A model generated the notes under the pieces. It saw nothing but the letters and a program-made list of their open reading frames with translations, made no database searches and was not told the origin of the DNA. From positions 23,715,001-23,779,000 of the forward strand of contig NC_059478.1 in NCBI RefSeq assembly GCF_018139145.2: a stretch of 64,000 nt of DNA. The letters are read 5' to 3'. The DNA comes from Gymnogyps californianus (Eukaryota > Chordata > Aves > Accipitriformes > Cathartidae). Positions 25,701-54,400 of this stretch are shown in pieces; within the stretch, counting starts at the first letter, position 1; each line of letters starts with the position of its first letter. The position numbers and the translations under genes were made by a program.

Positions 25701-27485
25701 AGGGCCAAGCCTCGAGCCTTGCGGCAGCAGCTGCTGCCTGCAATGTGCCTGGAACCAGTCTGCCTGCATACCTGTTATGGCTCCCGTCCGCCAGCCTCAA
25801 CCGCGGTCCTTCTGGCAGCTTCCTGGGGGGACCCCCCTTTAGAAGGCTCCTCCTTTTCTGCTCTCACTCCCTTGTATTCCCAGCTCTGCATGCCAGATGC
25901 ATTTCCCCCACCACGAGCTGCCAGGCTCCTGCCCACTTGCACTGGAGCTGCCTGGAGAGGAGGCAGAGGGGCTGCCACGGGACCGGGGCCCCCTGCACAC
26001 CAGAAAAACAGCCATGTCTGCTCGGTTAAAGAATAAATGAGTGGGCCTCCCAGCAGGGTCAAAGTAGACAAGCAACCCACCACTAGGTACTGAGGGACGG
26101 GAGTGAGCGAGATCCTGGATAAATAAGCCTGGGCAGTTGAATTTTTAATCTCTTTTGAGACATCGCTGAGACCAAAAGTAAAATACTGCATCTAGCATGA
26201 GTTCATGTGATTGAAAAGCATGTTGAAAAGCCCAGAAAATACCCTCCAAAAGATAACTGAAATGCATTTTCCCAGCCCTCGGATTTAAGTCTCCTATCTT
26301 ACCTGAAAGATACTAGAAATTTCCAAACATTACAGCATATATTGTATTTTCACAGGTAGCTGTTAAGATGAGCCCAGAAGGCAAAACGAGGCAGTGACTG
26401 CAAAAGTAAAGCTCAGTTTAGAAATACGGCATTTAAGAGCGAAAACTGGCTGACCACTGAAACAAGCCAGCAGCTTTTCCTCCTCCTCCTCGTGGCTTCA
26501 AATGGTATATTCCCCCTCTGGAAGGTGCTTCAAGTCACTGGCCTGTATCACCTACCCAACGCCTGACCCAGTCGTCCCCTTTGGTTTACATTCTCTGATG
26601 TGTATTATTTACTTTTGTATACACTGTGCTCTATAAATACCTTAATGAGTAGAGAAATAGAAAGGCAGTTTACAGTGAAATAGCGGTTTCAAGGAGATGG
26701 GGGAATTAGCCATGTGGCAGGGCTGCAAGAAATGCCGTCCCTGTGATGATGCTTCATGCTCTGGAGCATGACAGAGAGATTCCCGGGCTATCAAGGATGG
26801 TAACGACCGGGCTGTGCCCTGGGAAATCTTCCCAGCCGGATGGTACCAGCCTTGTGAACCACTTACTAAGCAGGGTGAATGCCACTGCTGCTCCTTGCTT
26901 TTGACTCCAGCATGACCCACGCAGGCACAACCGGCTACAGCAGAAACAACTTGCAGTTCCCTGTGTCTCATGTGCTGTTCATCATACCACAAAGATGACA
27001 GGAATGCAAAAATTATAATAAAGATGGGACTCTGTAATGGGTGCCGGGGGACAGGGCTGTCTTGCCCCAGCACACGTGCCTGCCTGACACCGCAACCGGC
27101 GCCGCCAACAAGTTTGCTCAGCTCTGCAGAGCTGACATGGGAAAGGTAAGTGCCTTTCTAGCACATGTTGCTGGAGATGGAAGAGAGATAAGAGAGAAGG
27201 GACGCAGCGGGAAGCAACGCTGGAGAGATGTGCACAGAAACCCTGCGACAACACACCAGGGCTGCCTGCGCCACAGCAGGTGTCAGATTTGTTTGCACAA
27301 GAGCACTTGTTGTGCCATAGATCTGTTCTCTCGCCGCTGTAGTTAACGAGGAATGTATTTATGGTCCTTGAAAGCACATGCAAAAAAAGCCGCACCCCAG
27401 CTGTGGGGCTGGGGGTCTCCTCCCAGCACCGCCGCTGGGAGAGCCCCAACAAACCATTGCAGGCAGAGGCAGGGTTAAATCACGC
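22792..27485. other. TMEM125 3' flank and intergenic region
   Basis: About 4.7 kb has no recognisable coding exon. TMEM125 3' UTR probably occupies the first part, since the nearest good AATAAA on plus is at 25279-25284. Numerous medium-length frames (for example 23512-24015, 24330-24845, 26642-27073) show no domain, membrane topology or family signature and fall in GC-rich DNA where long chance frames are common. No clear mobile element was recognised. Confidence 0.55.
25279..25284 (+). terminator. candidate TMEM125 polyadenylation signal
   Basis: AATAAA is followed by AGTGTTACAG and a TG-rich stretch. It would imply a 2.5 kb 3' UTR for TMEM125, which is long but possible. An alternative AATAAA is at 26033. 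No closer canonical hexamer was noticed. Confidence 0.4.
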
Positions 27486-27491
27486 TTTAAT
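27486..27491 (-). terminator. candidate polyadenylation signal (ATTAAA) for the C1orf210-like gene
   Basis: Plus-strand TTTAAT reads ATTAAA on minus, about 440 bp after the stop codon at 27928. It is the most plausible signal on that strand near the gene end. It is a common variant hexamer rather than the canonical one. Confidence 0.45.
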
Positions 27492-27927
27492 CACACCCTG
27501 GAGTGACAACGCATCGAGAGACAGAGCAGGGCTGGGTCCGGTGCTGTGGGGCAGCAGGGCCAATGCCCGAGACTCTGCAGGGAGCACCAGGGCAGGCTCC
27601 TCTTCCCACCCCACCAGGCTGCCCAGGCGCGATAGGCACCATCTCCTTCATCCTCAGCATCCGAGCAGGGCTGGGAGAGCAGCAGTGGGTCCAGTGTTCC
27701 CGTGCCGGTGCAGCCCTGCTGGCGTCACGCTGGGGCACCAGGGGGCTGGCTGCCTTCAGCCTCCATCACCATTCCCAGCTCACCCCTTCTCTCCCCTCCT
27801 CTCCGCTCCTTTCCTCCTGCCCCCAGCCACGTGGGGCCAAAAGCTGAGGGCAGGTGGGAAAGGGCAGGAAGGGGATGGAGGTGGGGGGACAGAGAGAGGC
27901 CGCAACGGTGGTGGCTGGGCTGCAGGC

Positions 27928-32158
<4,231 letters not shown>

Positions 32159-32219
32159 TTGGCTCCAGGAAACTGCCGGGCAGAAAAACAAGTCTCAGGC
32201 AAAGCTGGGAAGCCAGCGG

Positions 32220-32420
32220 AGCTGGCTGTGCCGGGTGAGGTGTGGCCGCAGCCGCACGGCGCGGGGCCCCCGCCGAGCCCCCGCGCCCCGGCCACTCGGC
32301 CCCACAGACTACCAGCACCTGGGAGCCAGCCCAGCTGCCGCCGTGGCCCCGCTCCCCCCGATGGCTGCGCGCGGGTGAAAGGTGGCGGCGCCGGTTACAC
32401 ATTAACCGCCACGCCCCGCC
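32220..32420 (-). promoter_or_regulatory. CpG-rich segment upstream of the C1orf210-like start, candidate promoter
   Basis: A very GC- and CpG-rich patch (GGCGCGGGGCCCCCGCCGAG and GGCTGCGCGCGGGTGAAAGG among others) begins about 60 bp upstream, in minus orientation, of the ATG at 32158. Position and composition fit a CpG-island promoter. No TATA box or defined element was recognised. Confidence 0.4.
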
Positions 32421-35400
32421 ACCTCCCACCCGCTGCCTCCCGTGACGGGTGACCAGGGGACCGCCAGCATCTGCCTGGTGGACCGTGGAGTGCCGTGGGG
32501 GCTTCCTCGGTGGGAGGAGAGCACTGGGAGGAGGAGGAGGGCTCCTCTGTGGCATCTGCCCTGAGACGGCCGTGCTTGAGGAGAGCAGCCTGAGCCCGGC
32601 CCGGGTGTTGTGCCAGCCACTGTGCCCCGGCTCCACACACCCAGGGCAGGGGCACGCAGCAAGCCTGGGCCAGAGAAGCTGGGGCTGAGGTAGCAGGAAA
32701 GTGTCCTACTGGAAAATAGAAGTCTTACTGGGATTCAGGCGGAAAGGTGTTTAAAATGTGCAGCAAACGGGCAGGTCCCTGGGCCCCTCAGTGGCTCAGC
32801 AGTGTTGACTTTCCAGCATCGGGGAGTTGCTAATAAAAATGTGACTTCGCTGAGCAGCACCCAGGGCTCCTGTGAAGGTCTCAGAGGATGGGGGTGCCCC
32901 ACCACCTCCAGCACCCCCGACACAGACCCGCTGCTCATCAGTAGTGCTCCCTGCGAGCGCTGCCGTGGAATCAGTGAAAATCTGGGAAATCATGTCAAAG
33001 CAGCATCTTGTGGATGTTTGCTGGCACATGGTTGGGTGGGACGTGCTCCCATGCCCACGGGTGCTGGGGTGGGTGAGTGGGCAAGGGCTGGCAGAGCCAC
33101 AGCCTGGGCAGGGAAGGTGCTGGCAGTGCCCACTCCCCTCTGCAGCAGGAGGGAGCCGCAAGCTCTCTTCCCCACTCCCCGTTCCCTGCTCCCCGCTCCT
33201 CGTTCCCCGTTCCCACTCCTGCTCAGCGGCAGGAAGCTGCCTGCCAACAAGAGCACTGCGGATCTGCAGTTTCCACCCCGGCAGCAGCCGGGACAGGGCG
33301 GCCCCGCTTCCCCCAGCTGCCAAGGGGCTCCTCCACAGCCATGCGTCCCACCCTTTCCTCGGGGAAAGGGCTTCCCAGCAGCCTGTCCTTCATCCTGCAA
33401 GTATGTGGTGGATGCCAACGCAGCCAGGCAGCTGCCTGCTCCCCAGCTGCCCTGCCGGGGCAACCAGGTGGGCTGGGAATGCTCGGCCACCCTGCTCCTG
33501 AGCTGCTCCTCTACCTGGCAGCAGCAGCCCTTAACCCAGCCTTGCAGGGCCTCCCCGGGACCTGCTGTGCACATAAAACAAAACAAAAGGCCAGAGAAGC
33601 AGGGCTAGAAAATGTTGCTGAGGCAACCCAGCCCGTCGGTGGATTCGCAGGGCGTTTGCATTTCCTATCAGGAAACGTATCGGTGCGTTATGGTTTCTGG
33701 CATGCGGTGCCGTGCATTAGAATGTGCAAATGATAACAAAAAGGGGTATTTTTGTCACTCTTTTTTTTAGTCCATCGTGATTCAGCAAAAAAGTTGAGGT
33801 CTGTGAATTCAGCAGAAATTCAGGTGCTTTCAGTGTGCTGTGGGCTGGGCAGCTGAAGCTTTCAATATTACAGGAGAGCAAGTGTGGCAAGCTGCTTTGG
33901 CTGGGCTTGGCTGCACCCAGCTCCCTGGTTCCTCCCCTGGAGATACATAAGGTTAAACTGGAGCTGTAGGGTCCTGGTTGGGTCTCCCCACAAAACCTCC
34001 CAGAGAGGTTTCCTACTCCACCTCCAACCCGAGGGTTCTGCACAGATAGACACCTCTTATCCAGGTGTTCCTAGAAAAAATGCAAGGGGACAAATCAGCT
34101 TGGGTCCAGTCCCTCGATGGATCCCTGAGATCTCCTGGGTGTCACCTGGTGTGGAGAGCTGAACCCAAATGGCTCCCATTCCCCAAAAGAGCAAAGCAAT
34201 CCACCGGTTCCCCTCGGGCAGTAAGAGGAGCCATGCTGTGCTCCCTGGAGGAGCACGCTGCAGGGCCAGCGGTTGCAAAGCCTTCCCATAAAGTGTGTTT
34301 GTTCTGTGTAAATAATCCTGTCCTCAAACGGATCCTCGTGTCGGAGGACATTTCACAGAGTGCATCGTAACTCATGGCTCTGTGTGCTGCCGGGAGAGCA
34401 CAGAACGAGTTGCTTCCCCAGGCACAGCACGTGTAAGCACGCATAAGCACGCAGTGGCACGATGGCAATTACGGTTCTGAGTGTGACTGGCCTCTACAGC
34501 CAGTGAACTAGGGGAAGAAGCCATTTATTTATCTATTCGTGTATCTATCCCCTTCCTGCAGTTGTATTGAGTGCGCAGATGAGTCCCTGACCCAGCGCGC
34601 TTGCAAATGAGCTTGGGGTTGGCCAGGCAAATGGGGATGTGGGGTTCCCCAGGAAGGCACCGACGGCAGGAGGGACCAGCCTCAGCTGCCCAGCCCTTGC
34701 GTGTCCCGCTGCAGGACAGCCTCGTGCTCCGCATTTACATTATGGTTGTGCCTCAAGTGCCCCGGGGGTCCCCCAAAACCAGAGCCCCTCGCCTATGCAC
34801 AGCCCATAGCAAAGCACCGGGCTTAGTTTTCCAGGCAAATGGGGGCAGCTGCATCTGGTGTCCATCGTTTTCAGATCCTCTCCATCCCTCCTGTTACAGG
34901 GTGGCTGCGCTAAGGGAGCCCCTGCCTGCTGCCATCCCTCCCTCGGCACGCTGTGGGCACTGTGCAGCCCCAGAGCGCGCTGTAAATAGTCGGAAGTGAT
35001 GAATGGATTTCCCCTTCCTCTCCATGTGTGCTTTAGATTTTTGGCCGGATACAGCATGGGCTCGGGACACACCAAAACATGAGGCTCACTCCCCGGCAGC
35101 CCTGGCTTTCACGTGGGAACAGTTTGATTTGTGAAGCAGCATGAGGTTTGGCGGGTGAAGCTTATGGTGATTTCCCGGGGAATGCCTTTCGTTTGCCAGG
35201 TGAAGAGCCCAGAGCCCGCTGCAGGCCGGGGCAGCCTCGCAGGAGGGCTGGGTGTGGGACCTCCTGGGGCTTGGGGAGCAGTGGGGCCATGCCGTGCCGT
35301 GCCAGCGCTGTGCATAGGAAAGTGCTCAGGGAAAGCCAGGCTTTCTGCTGCTTTCCCCTTCCTCCCAGACATGTTTACTGCAACATGGAGGGTTTTCTCC

Positions 35401-36331
35401 CCTGGCAGTGGCTGCCCTCCCGTGCAGGCTGGCTGGCTTTTTGTCACCCTGCCTGGGCTCCCACTCAGCCCCTTTCAACCTGGACAGTGGCCCCGTGATG
35501 GGCCACTGCACGCGTGAGTCAGGCCCCAGCACAACATGGAGGCCAGGTGGGGCTGTGCCTCGGCACCCCGGCTCGTGGCGGCGGGAGGCCAAGGTGTCAC
35601 GAGGTGTTTACGGCCTCAGCATCACCGCACGCTGCTCGCTAGGGGAGAGCCTGTGCAGGGCAGCTCCCGCCGGCTCCTGGAGTCAGGGCCGTCTCCGAAC
35701 AATGGGTGGAGAGCAGGAAACGCCGCATGGGAAACAGGATTTGGCTCCGCCGCCGCCGCCAGCCACGGCCCCTTGGCCCCTTTCCTTTCCCTGCTCCAGA
35801 GAGCCCTTCCCACAGTCGGCAGCCACGGGGCTGCACCGAGGGGACGGGGATGCTGTCGCCCAGGCGGGCTGGGGCATGAGACCCTCTGCAGAGCGGGCAA
35901 GGAGGAGGGTTGGGACACCTCCCAGCCGGGCTGGGGGCTCAGTATGGCTTGGGGAGCCCTGAGCACGCAGCCCTAGCCCTGGAGGGGTGGGTGCCTGCTC
36001 CTCAGGAGAGCTGCCACCAGGCAGGGGACCTCAGTGGCCTCTTCGCCACCAAGCCCCGCTCCTGAGCAGCCGAGCGGCCACTGAGCAAGCAGGGCTGGGG
36101 GCATCTTCCTCGCCGTGCCCAGGCTATGCACCAGAGGAGGTGGTCGTGGCTGCCCTGGACGCTGAGCAGCAGGGTGGAGGCAAGATGGGGGGCACAGGCA
36201 GGGAGCAGGGGTCCTGAGCTGCCGCTCACGTGGAGCCCCTAGGCAGCCGCGGCCTCCGGCTCTGACCCCCGTGGCTGGGACATGCCAGGGATTTTCTGAC
36301 CTCTGCCAGATTCGGGACACGCTCCAAGGAC
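32421..36331. other. intergenic region between the C1orf210-like gene and TIE1
   Basis: About 3.9 kb separates the divergent starts of the two genes and should contain the TIE1 promoter. Many long GC-rich frames are present on both strands (for example 32802-33608 and 35408-35962), but none shows a domain, signal peptide with splice pairing, or family signature. A CCCGTTCCC/CCCCGCTCC-like purine-pyrimidine repeat lies at 33174-33222. No transposon was recognised with confidence. Confidence 0.5.
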
Positions 36332-48833
<12,502 letters not shown>

Positions 48834-49410
48834 GGCTGCGCTGGCACTGCGCAGAGGGGCAATGCTGGCCCCAGCCTGCTGGGACAGTGCTGTGGGGACA
48901 AGGGGCTGCCCATCCCCCTCCGGAGCTGAGCGGCCAAACGCCGGTGCCCCTTCCCAAGAGTGCCTTCCCCGCAGCAGGACTGTGCCATCCCCTCCCTCTC
49001 TGCCCACCCAGTGTGTGCTGGCCATGCTGGCACGCCGTTGGCCACCTACACGGCCCCACACTGCTGGGGGACATGCTGGGATGGCCCCCAAAGACAAGCA
49101 GCAGCAGGGTGTTTGCAGCAGAGCGGGTAGGAGAGGGGCTCGCTCAGGAGCCAGGGTGCTGCCGCCTGAGCCCACGGACACAAATGCCCAAGCTTTGGGG
49201 TGAGAGGGGAAGCAGCGACCTGGCAGCTGCCTGCTCTGCAGCTCTCAGCGTGCTCTGGGCCTGAAGTGGTGCCAGCGAGGCTGTGAGCATCGCTGTCGGC
49301 GTGGGACGGGGCCACCCTGGCGCGTGCAAAGGGACAAGGGACAGCGTTGGCTGTGCACAGCCTCCAGCCCTGCGGTAACCCTTCGGAGGTGCCAGCTCTG
49401 CCTTATGGAC

Positions 49411-49416
49411 AATAAA
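49411..49416 (+). terminator. TIE1 polyadenylation signal AATAAA
   Basis: A canonical AATAAA lies 578 bp after the TIE1 stop (48831-48833) and is followed by ACATAGTGCAACAGG. The interval 48834 to about 49435 is read as the 3' UTR. Confidence 0.75.
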
Positions 49417-49435
49417 CATAGTGCAACAGGCAGCC

Positions 49436-51180
49436 GGGTCCAGAGGAGGGGAGGTGGGGACCCAACTCTGCCCCCCTGACAGCACCAGGGAACAGGATGC
49501 GGGGCCCCAATGGTCTGCTGCTGTGGTGGGCATTCCTCGGGATCCTGTCCCTGCTGGGGTCCTCTGATGATCGCCAGCACCCCCAGACAAGCCCCAGGTT
49601 TCATCATGCCATGGGGATGGGTTTTCTTAGTATCCAGCTGGGATCTCCCCCCCTGCAATTTAAGAGTTTCTCCTGTCCCCAAGGGATATGGAGAGCAGAC
49701 TATGTCCTTCCTCTGCGCAGCCGCGTCTCACGTGCTTGAAAACTGTTCCTGCAGCTTCCCCTCAGTTGGCCGTTCTTCACAGGGATGGCCCTGCTCCTCC
49801 AGCCAGTCCCTGCGGGGCTGTGCAGCTCCGCACCCTTCCCACCCTGGCCAGCTGGCACTTGCCCAGCACCGCGCCGAGCCGTCCAGTAACTTCCTGCGTC
49901 TTGCAAAGGGACTGTCGTGTTCGACGAGCCTCTCGAACGCGTGCCGCTGGGGTGATTCTCTCTTGTGTGCCGGTCCCTCAAGGATCGGCTGGGCTTTGCG
50001 CTGACCCTCCCGCGGGAGCTCCTGCCCCAGGCTGCAGTCCCTCATTCTGCACTGTTGCCATTTGTTATATTGACAGTGGGTGGGCTTCGTCTCTGTTGGC
50101 TTCAGCTTGCTAAGCCCTAGGCGTGTCATCCAGCTGCCCGTCTAGCCATCTTTTGCAGTCTGTGGGAAGCAAGGGCTGCTCCTCCGGAGCCCGGTATCCC
50201 AGCCAAAGGCAGGGGCATTTGCATTTGCCCTTCTGGGCAAGAGTCTTTTTTCCCCAGAAGGTGTTTCAACCCTGTTAATACCATTTTGATTTCCCATTCT
50301 GGCCTCCAGTGCTCTTTGGTGTCAACGGCAGCCGTTAGTAAGCAGCCTCTCTGCTGCATCACTGAGGTCCCCAGTGAAACGGTGATGGGGACTGGCCCTC
50401 GCAGGCAGCCTGACATGTGCCACTGCCTCTGCACCTCCTCTGCTGCCAGCCAGGAACAACGTCTGAGGCAGCGTCATCAGCCCTGCTCAAACCAAGGGCT
50501 TTCTGCTTTTTGCCTCCCTGACAGCAAAGCCCAGTAGCTAGATGGAGAAGGAAGTGCAACTGGTTTGACAAAATCTGACTGTGACAAATTGGTGCTGGTT
50601 GTTCCCGTCTCCCCTCAGTGCCCCCCGGTGCTGTCCCCGGCTGCAGGGCAAGGAGAAGCCAACCCGCCCTTGGCGCGGTGGGGACACATGTGTGAGTGGC
50701 TCCTCACGCCCTGGCTGGTGCTCTCCGGGCTGCGCCATGATGCTGCACCCCGGCAGGGTGGGACACCCCTCCGGCTGCCCACGCTGAGTGGTGGTGGTGG
50801 ATTGGCACGAGGTTGAGCATGCCTGCGGGACCCCACCATGGTGGCCCTGCTCCTGCACCAGCACCACTAGCATCTGTGTGGGCCCTGCCAATGCCCCCTA
50901 TGCCTGCAGCTCTCCTCCTGGCCCAGCCACGGGCATGGTGCCACTGGGCTGTGCAGAGCAGATCCAGCGCACACCAGTGCCAGGTGACACAGGGCGGGAT
51001 GGAGCCAGAGCAGCCACCCCATGTCCCATGCTCCCATGTGCCTGCAGCCCCCAACAGCCTGCCCTGCCCTGCCCTGCCCTGCCTTGACCTGCCCCACACA
51101 GGGGCCTCCCTGGTTTCTCAGGGGTGTTTTTCTTCCTACCCCAGCCTCCCGGCGTGCCGGTAGCCACAAGGGCAGGACGT
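49436..51180. other. intergenic region TIE1-MPL
   Basis: About 1.7 kb has no recognisable gene. A (CCTGC)n tract lies at 51058-51092. Frames here lack domains or splice support. The distal end grades into the MPL promoter. Confidence 0.55.
51058..51092. repeat. (CCTGC)n pentamer repeat
   Basis: Five to six CCTGC units with late substitutions (CCTTGACCTGCC) lie about 330 bp upstream of the MPL start codon. Confidence 0.8.
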
Positions 51181-51186
51181 GCCGCC

Positions 51187-51336
51187 TATCTGATAGGAGC
51201 AGTCTCTCTTGGCACTGCGGCTGGTGGCGGAGGGGCCGCAGCACAGTGGTTTCAGGCACGGGGAAGTGCCGACGATGGGGTGGGGGGAGCCTCCAGCCAG
51301 GCTTCCTGAGCTGCACAGCCACCACTTCCCAGATAA
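51187..51336 (+). promoter_or_regulatory. candidate MPL promoter with GATA and ETS motifs
   Basis: Opposed GATA motifs (TATC 51187-51190 and GATA 51192-51195, in CTATCTGATAGG) lie about 230 bp before the MPL ATG. An ETS-type core (ACTTCC 51324-51329, GGAAGT on minus) is directly followed by AGATAA (51331-51336) about 90 bp before the ATG. A further CAGGAAGC (minus) is near 51302-51309. Known biology: mammalian MPL promoters are driven by GATA-1 and ETS factors. No TATA box was seen. The transcription start is not defined. Confidence 0.5.
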
Positions 51337-51424
51337 AGGTATCACCCAGAGGAGCCTCAGCAGCTCCCAGGGTGCTGGGAAGGGCCGAGTGTGGCATGCG
51401 TGGCCCCGGCACACAGGTTGCAGG

Positions 51425-54400
51425 ATGGCAGCCTGCTTGTGCCAGGGATGGCTGCTCTCAATGCTCCCTGCCATCCTGCTCAGCCTCCGCAGCCCGCCGT
51501 CGGCCCCCGAGCCGGTGACATCCCAAGGTAGGTCCTTGGGGCCATTTTCTCCCCGAAGGATGGGCCAGAGAGGAGCTGGCCTGCTGGGCATGGGCAGCGA
51601 GCACCCCACAGCAGCCAAAATCTGCGGGGTTGGGGAGCGGGCATCCCAGGAGGGTGTGCGGGGGGGTGTTCAGGGTGGGCGACGAAGCACCCTTCTCACC
51701 TGTGGAACTCCCTGGGGTGCCTGGAGCAAAAGCATGTCCCTGCTCTCTGCAAGTAGGACCTGGCAGCCCCTGGGCACCCCTTTGGGATGGCAGCCTGGGG
51801 CTCCCAGTCCCGCGCAGGTAGCAGAGGGGCTCCCTGCTCATCAAACGTTCTTGGAGTTACAATGACGAGGGTCTGCGCAAAATTCAAGCTAACGTCTGAC
51901 AGCACGGCTCTGCACTGCAGGTAACGTGGTGGCACTGCCAGGCTAATCCCAAGGCTCCCACGCCAGCCTTGCCGTGATCTTACTGCCCCGCCGAGCGTCC
52001 CTGGTTCAGCCGGTAGCTGGCCCCAGCCTGGCTCGCTGCGCCTGGCAGAGCCGCTTCCCGGCTTTCTCCCATTTCAGGCCTGTCCACGCTTTCTTTGAGC
52101 CCCTCGTTAGCCCTTTTAACACTTTCTATAACACCATAAAAAGCATTAACTGAACAAAATCCTGTCGATCTCCTGCTCGTCTCTCCAGCCCCTCCCCAGG
52201 TCTCTGGCCACGGCAGGCTCGGGAGCACATTTTGAGTCAGTCTGTAGGGGCAGTGGGAGAAAGGTCGGGGTTGGGCTCATCCTCCCTCTGCCTGCAGCCT
52301 CTGCAACATCACTGTGCCCTGAGCCCACTGCCAGCTTGGCGGTGTGCTGCCCAAGCGTGGCTGATGGGGGCTGCAGAGCTGTGTGGCTGCTCTTCCTAGG
52401 AAACGGCCTGCGCCCAGCAAAGATGCTCTCATAGCCCACAGGACCAGTGTGGCCTCCCACCGATGCCATGGGTCCCTGTGCCACTGGGGTGCCGGGACCT
52501 GGCCACCCCATCCCCTGGTGCTGGGAGCTGGGGGGGGTCACGGAGCCAGCATGAGGCCTGGGGTGGGGCAATGGGGTGCAAAAAGGGAAGAGCATGTGGG
52601 GGGGGGCTGTGGTCTGCGGGGAGGGGACGTGGGCTGGGGGAGGAAGGCAACACAGGGCTGGGAAAGGAGGAACAGGGCTGGGGCGTCAGGGCAAGGGAAG
52701 AGACAGGGAGAGCAGAAGGACACCAAGAAGGTGGGAAGGACATTTGGGGACTGTCACTTATTCTTCATCCAGGGTGGCCTCAACTGGCAGCGCAGAGGGT
52801 GCGTAGCAGAGAACAGATGCACTCAGCACATGGAGCAGGGCCAGGCACTGGCAGGGGGCTTGTTGTGGTGTCCTGCAGCTGGGGGCAGTCCCTGGGGAAG
52901 GGGGCACATCCCAGGAGGAAGCGGAGGAGGAGGAGGGCTGGAGCAGGTCCCAGGGCAGAGGCAGCAGGGAGGAGTGCTGGAGCAACGCTGAGGGCAGCAA
53001 GGCCACCCCTGTGCTTCACACATCTGCATCTTGGGGCTGTCCCCTTTTCCCTGACAATGGGGACAGGTGCCCATGTGCCAGCAAAGCCACCTGTGCTTGG
53101 GATGGAGATCCTGCAGGGTGTGATGCTCCAGTTCATCCCTGCAACGACAGGGAGGGCGGCTTGCTGAGTGGGGCAGAGAAACCCACAGCCCCCCAGCAGT
53201 CCCCGGGCTGGGGTTTGAGCATCCCCCCCCTGCTCAGGATCACACACCCCCACACCAGCCCCAAGGCCCTTTCCCTCTCCCCGGGGCGCTGCTCCCCTTA
53301 TCTCACTTCCGCGCACCTTCCGGCGTGAGCAGGGCAGGGGTGCTTCCCCCTGATCGCCGGGCCCTGAGCCCCCCTCCGACCGCAGGGCTATTTCAGGATG
53401 TTTGTTTGTCCCGAAGGACCCCGCGTGCTGAGGAGGGGGGAGCAGTGGGGCTGGCCGGCGGGGACTCCTGCTGCTAGCCAGGACCCTGGTGCAAGCCAGC
53501 AGCCAGCACACGTGCCGTGTCCCTCCCCACTGTGCCAAGCTGGTGGAGGGCATGTGTGCGATGGCTATGTCCACGGCCATGCCCACGCTGCCCCAGGTGC
53601 CTGCACAGACCAGCCTCAGGAGCGAGCCGGCCAGCGGACATGGGGTGGGGGGACACAAGTGGGATGGGGACAGGTTTGTGCCCACAGGCTCCTTCATGCC
53701 CACACTCCTCCCAGATGCTGCGCTGCTGGCGGGGGTGCCCGAGGACATCCTCTGCTTCTCCCGCTCCTTCGAGGACCTCATCTGCTTCTGGGATGAAGAG
53801 GAGGAGGAGGCAGCGAGTGGGATGTGCCACTTCTACTACTGGTACAGCAGGTAGGAGGTGGTGGGGACACAGCCCAACCTCCCCCTTGCCCACACAGAGA
53901 GCAGCAGGGTTGGGGTGCCGCAGCTCTCTGTGCCATCCCGGTGGCTCCCAGCTGCAAGGAGAGAAGGTGGAGAGCCCACAGGAGCTACACAGCAGCCACT
54001 GCACACCCTGCAGCAGGACTGGGACCTTGGCTGTCCCTCAGTCCCATGGGGATGGTGTCCTGCAGTGGATGGGGGTACGGGGAAGGAGCTGGTGACACCA
54101 AGGTCTCGTGCCCCAGGTCCCCTCTCCTCCAGCCTGGCCCTGGGCAGGAGGCATGGGGTGCTGCAGGACCCCGCTCTCCGTTCCTCAGGGACGTGCCCAC
54201 GGTGTGCACGGTCTCCACGTGGCGCCATGGGGCCGGGGGGATACGGCACGTCTGCGTCTTCCCCAGCCAGGACGTGCGGCTCTTCACCCAGCTCCACCTC
54301 TGCGTCCTGGATGCCACCACCAACCAGACCAAGTACCAGCGGGAGCTCAGCGTGGATGCAGTGGGTGAGTCCCTCCCACCGGGCAATACCCCTGTGACAC

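Noticed and set aside
52780..53781. 333-codon open frame on minus in MPL intron 1
   Set aside because: Low-complexity Pro/Ala/Gly composition, overlaps MPL exon 2 in antisense, no recognised motif.
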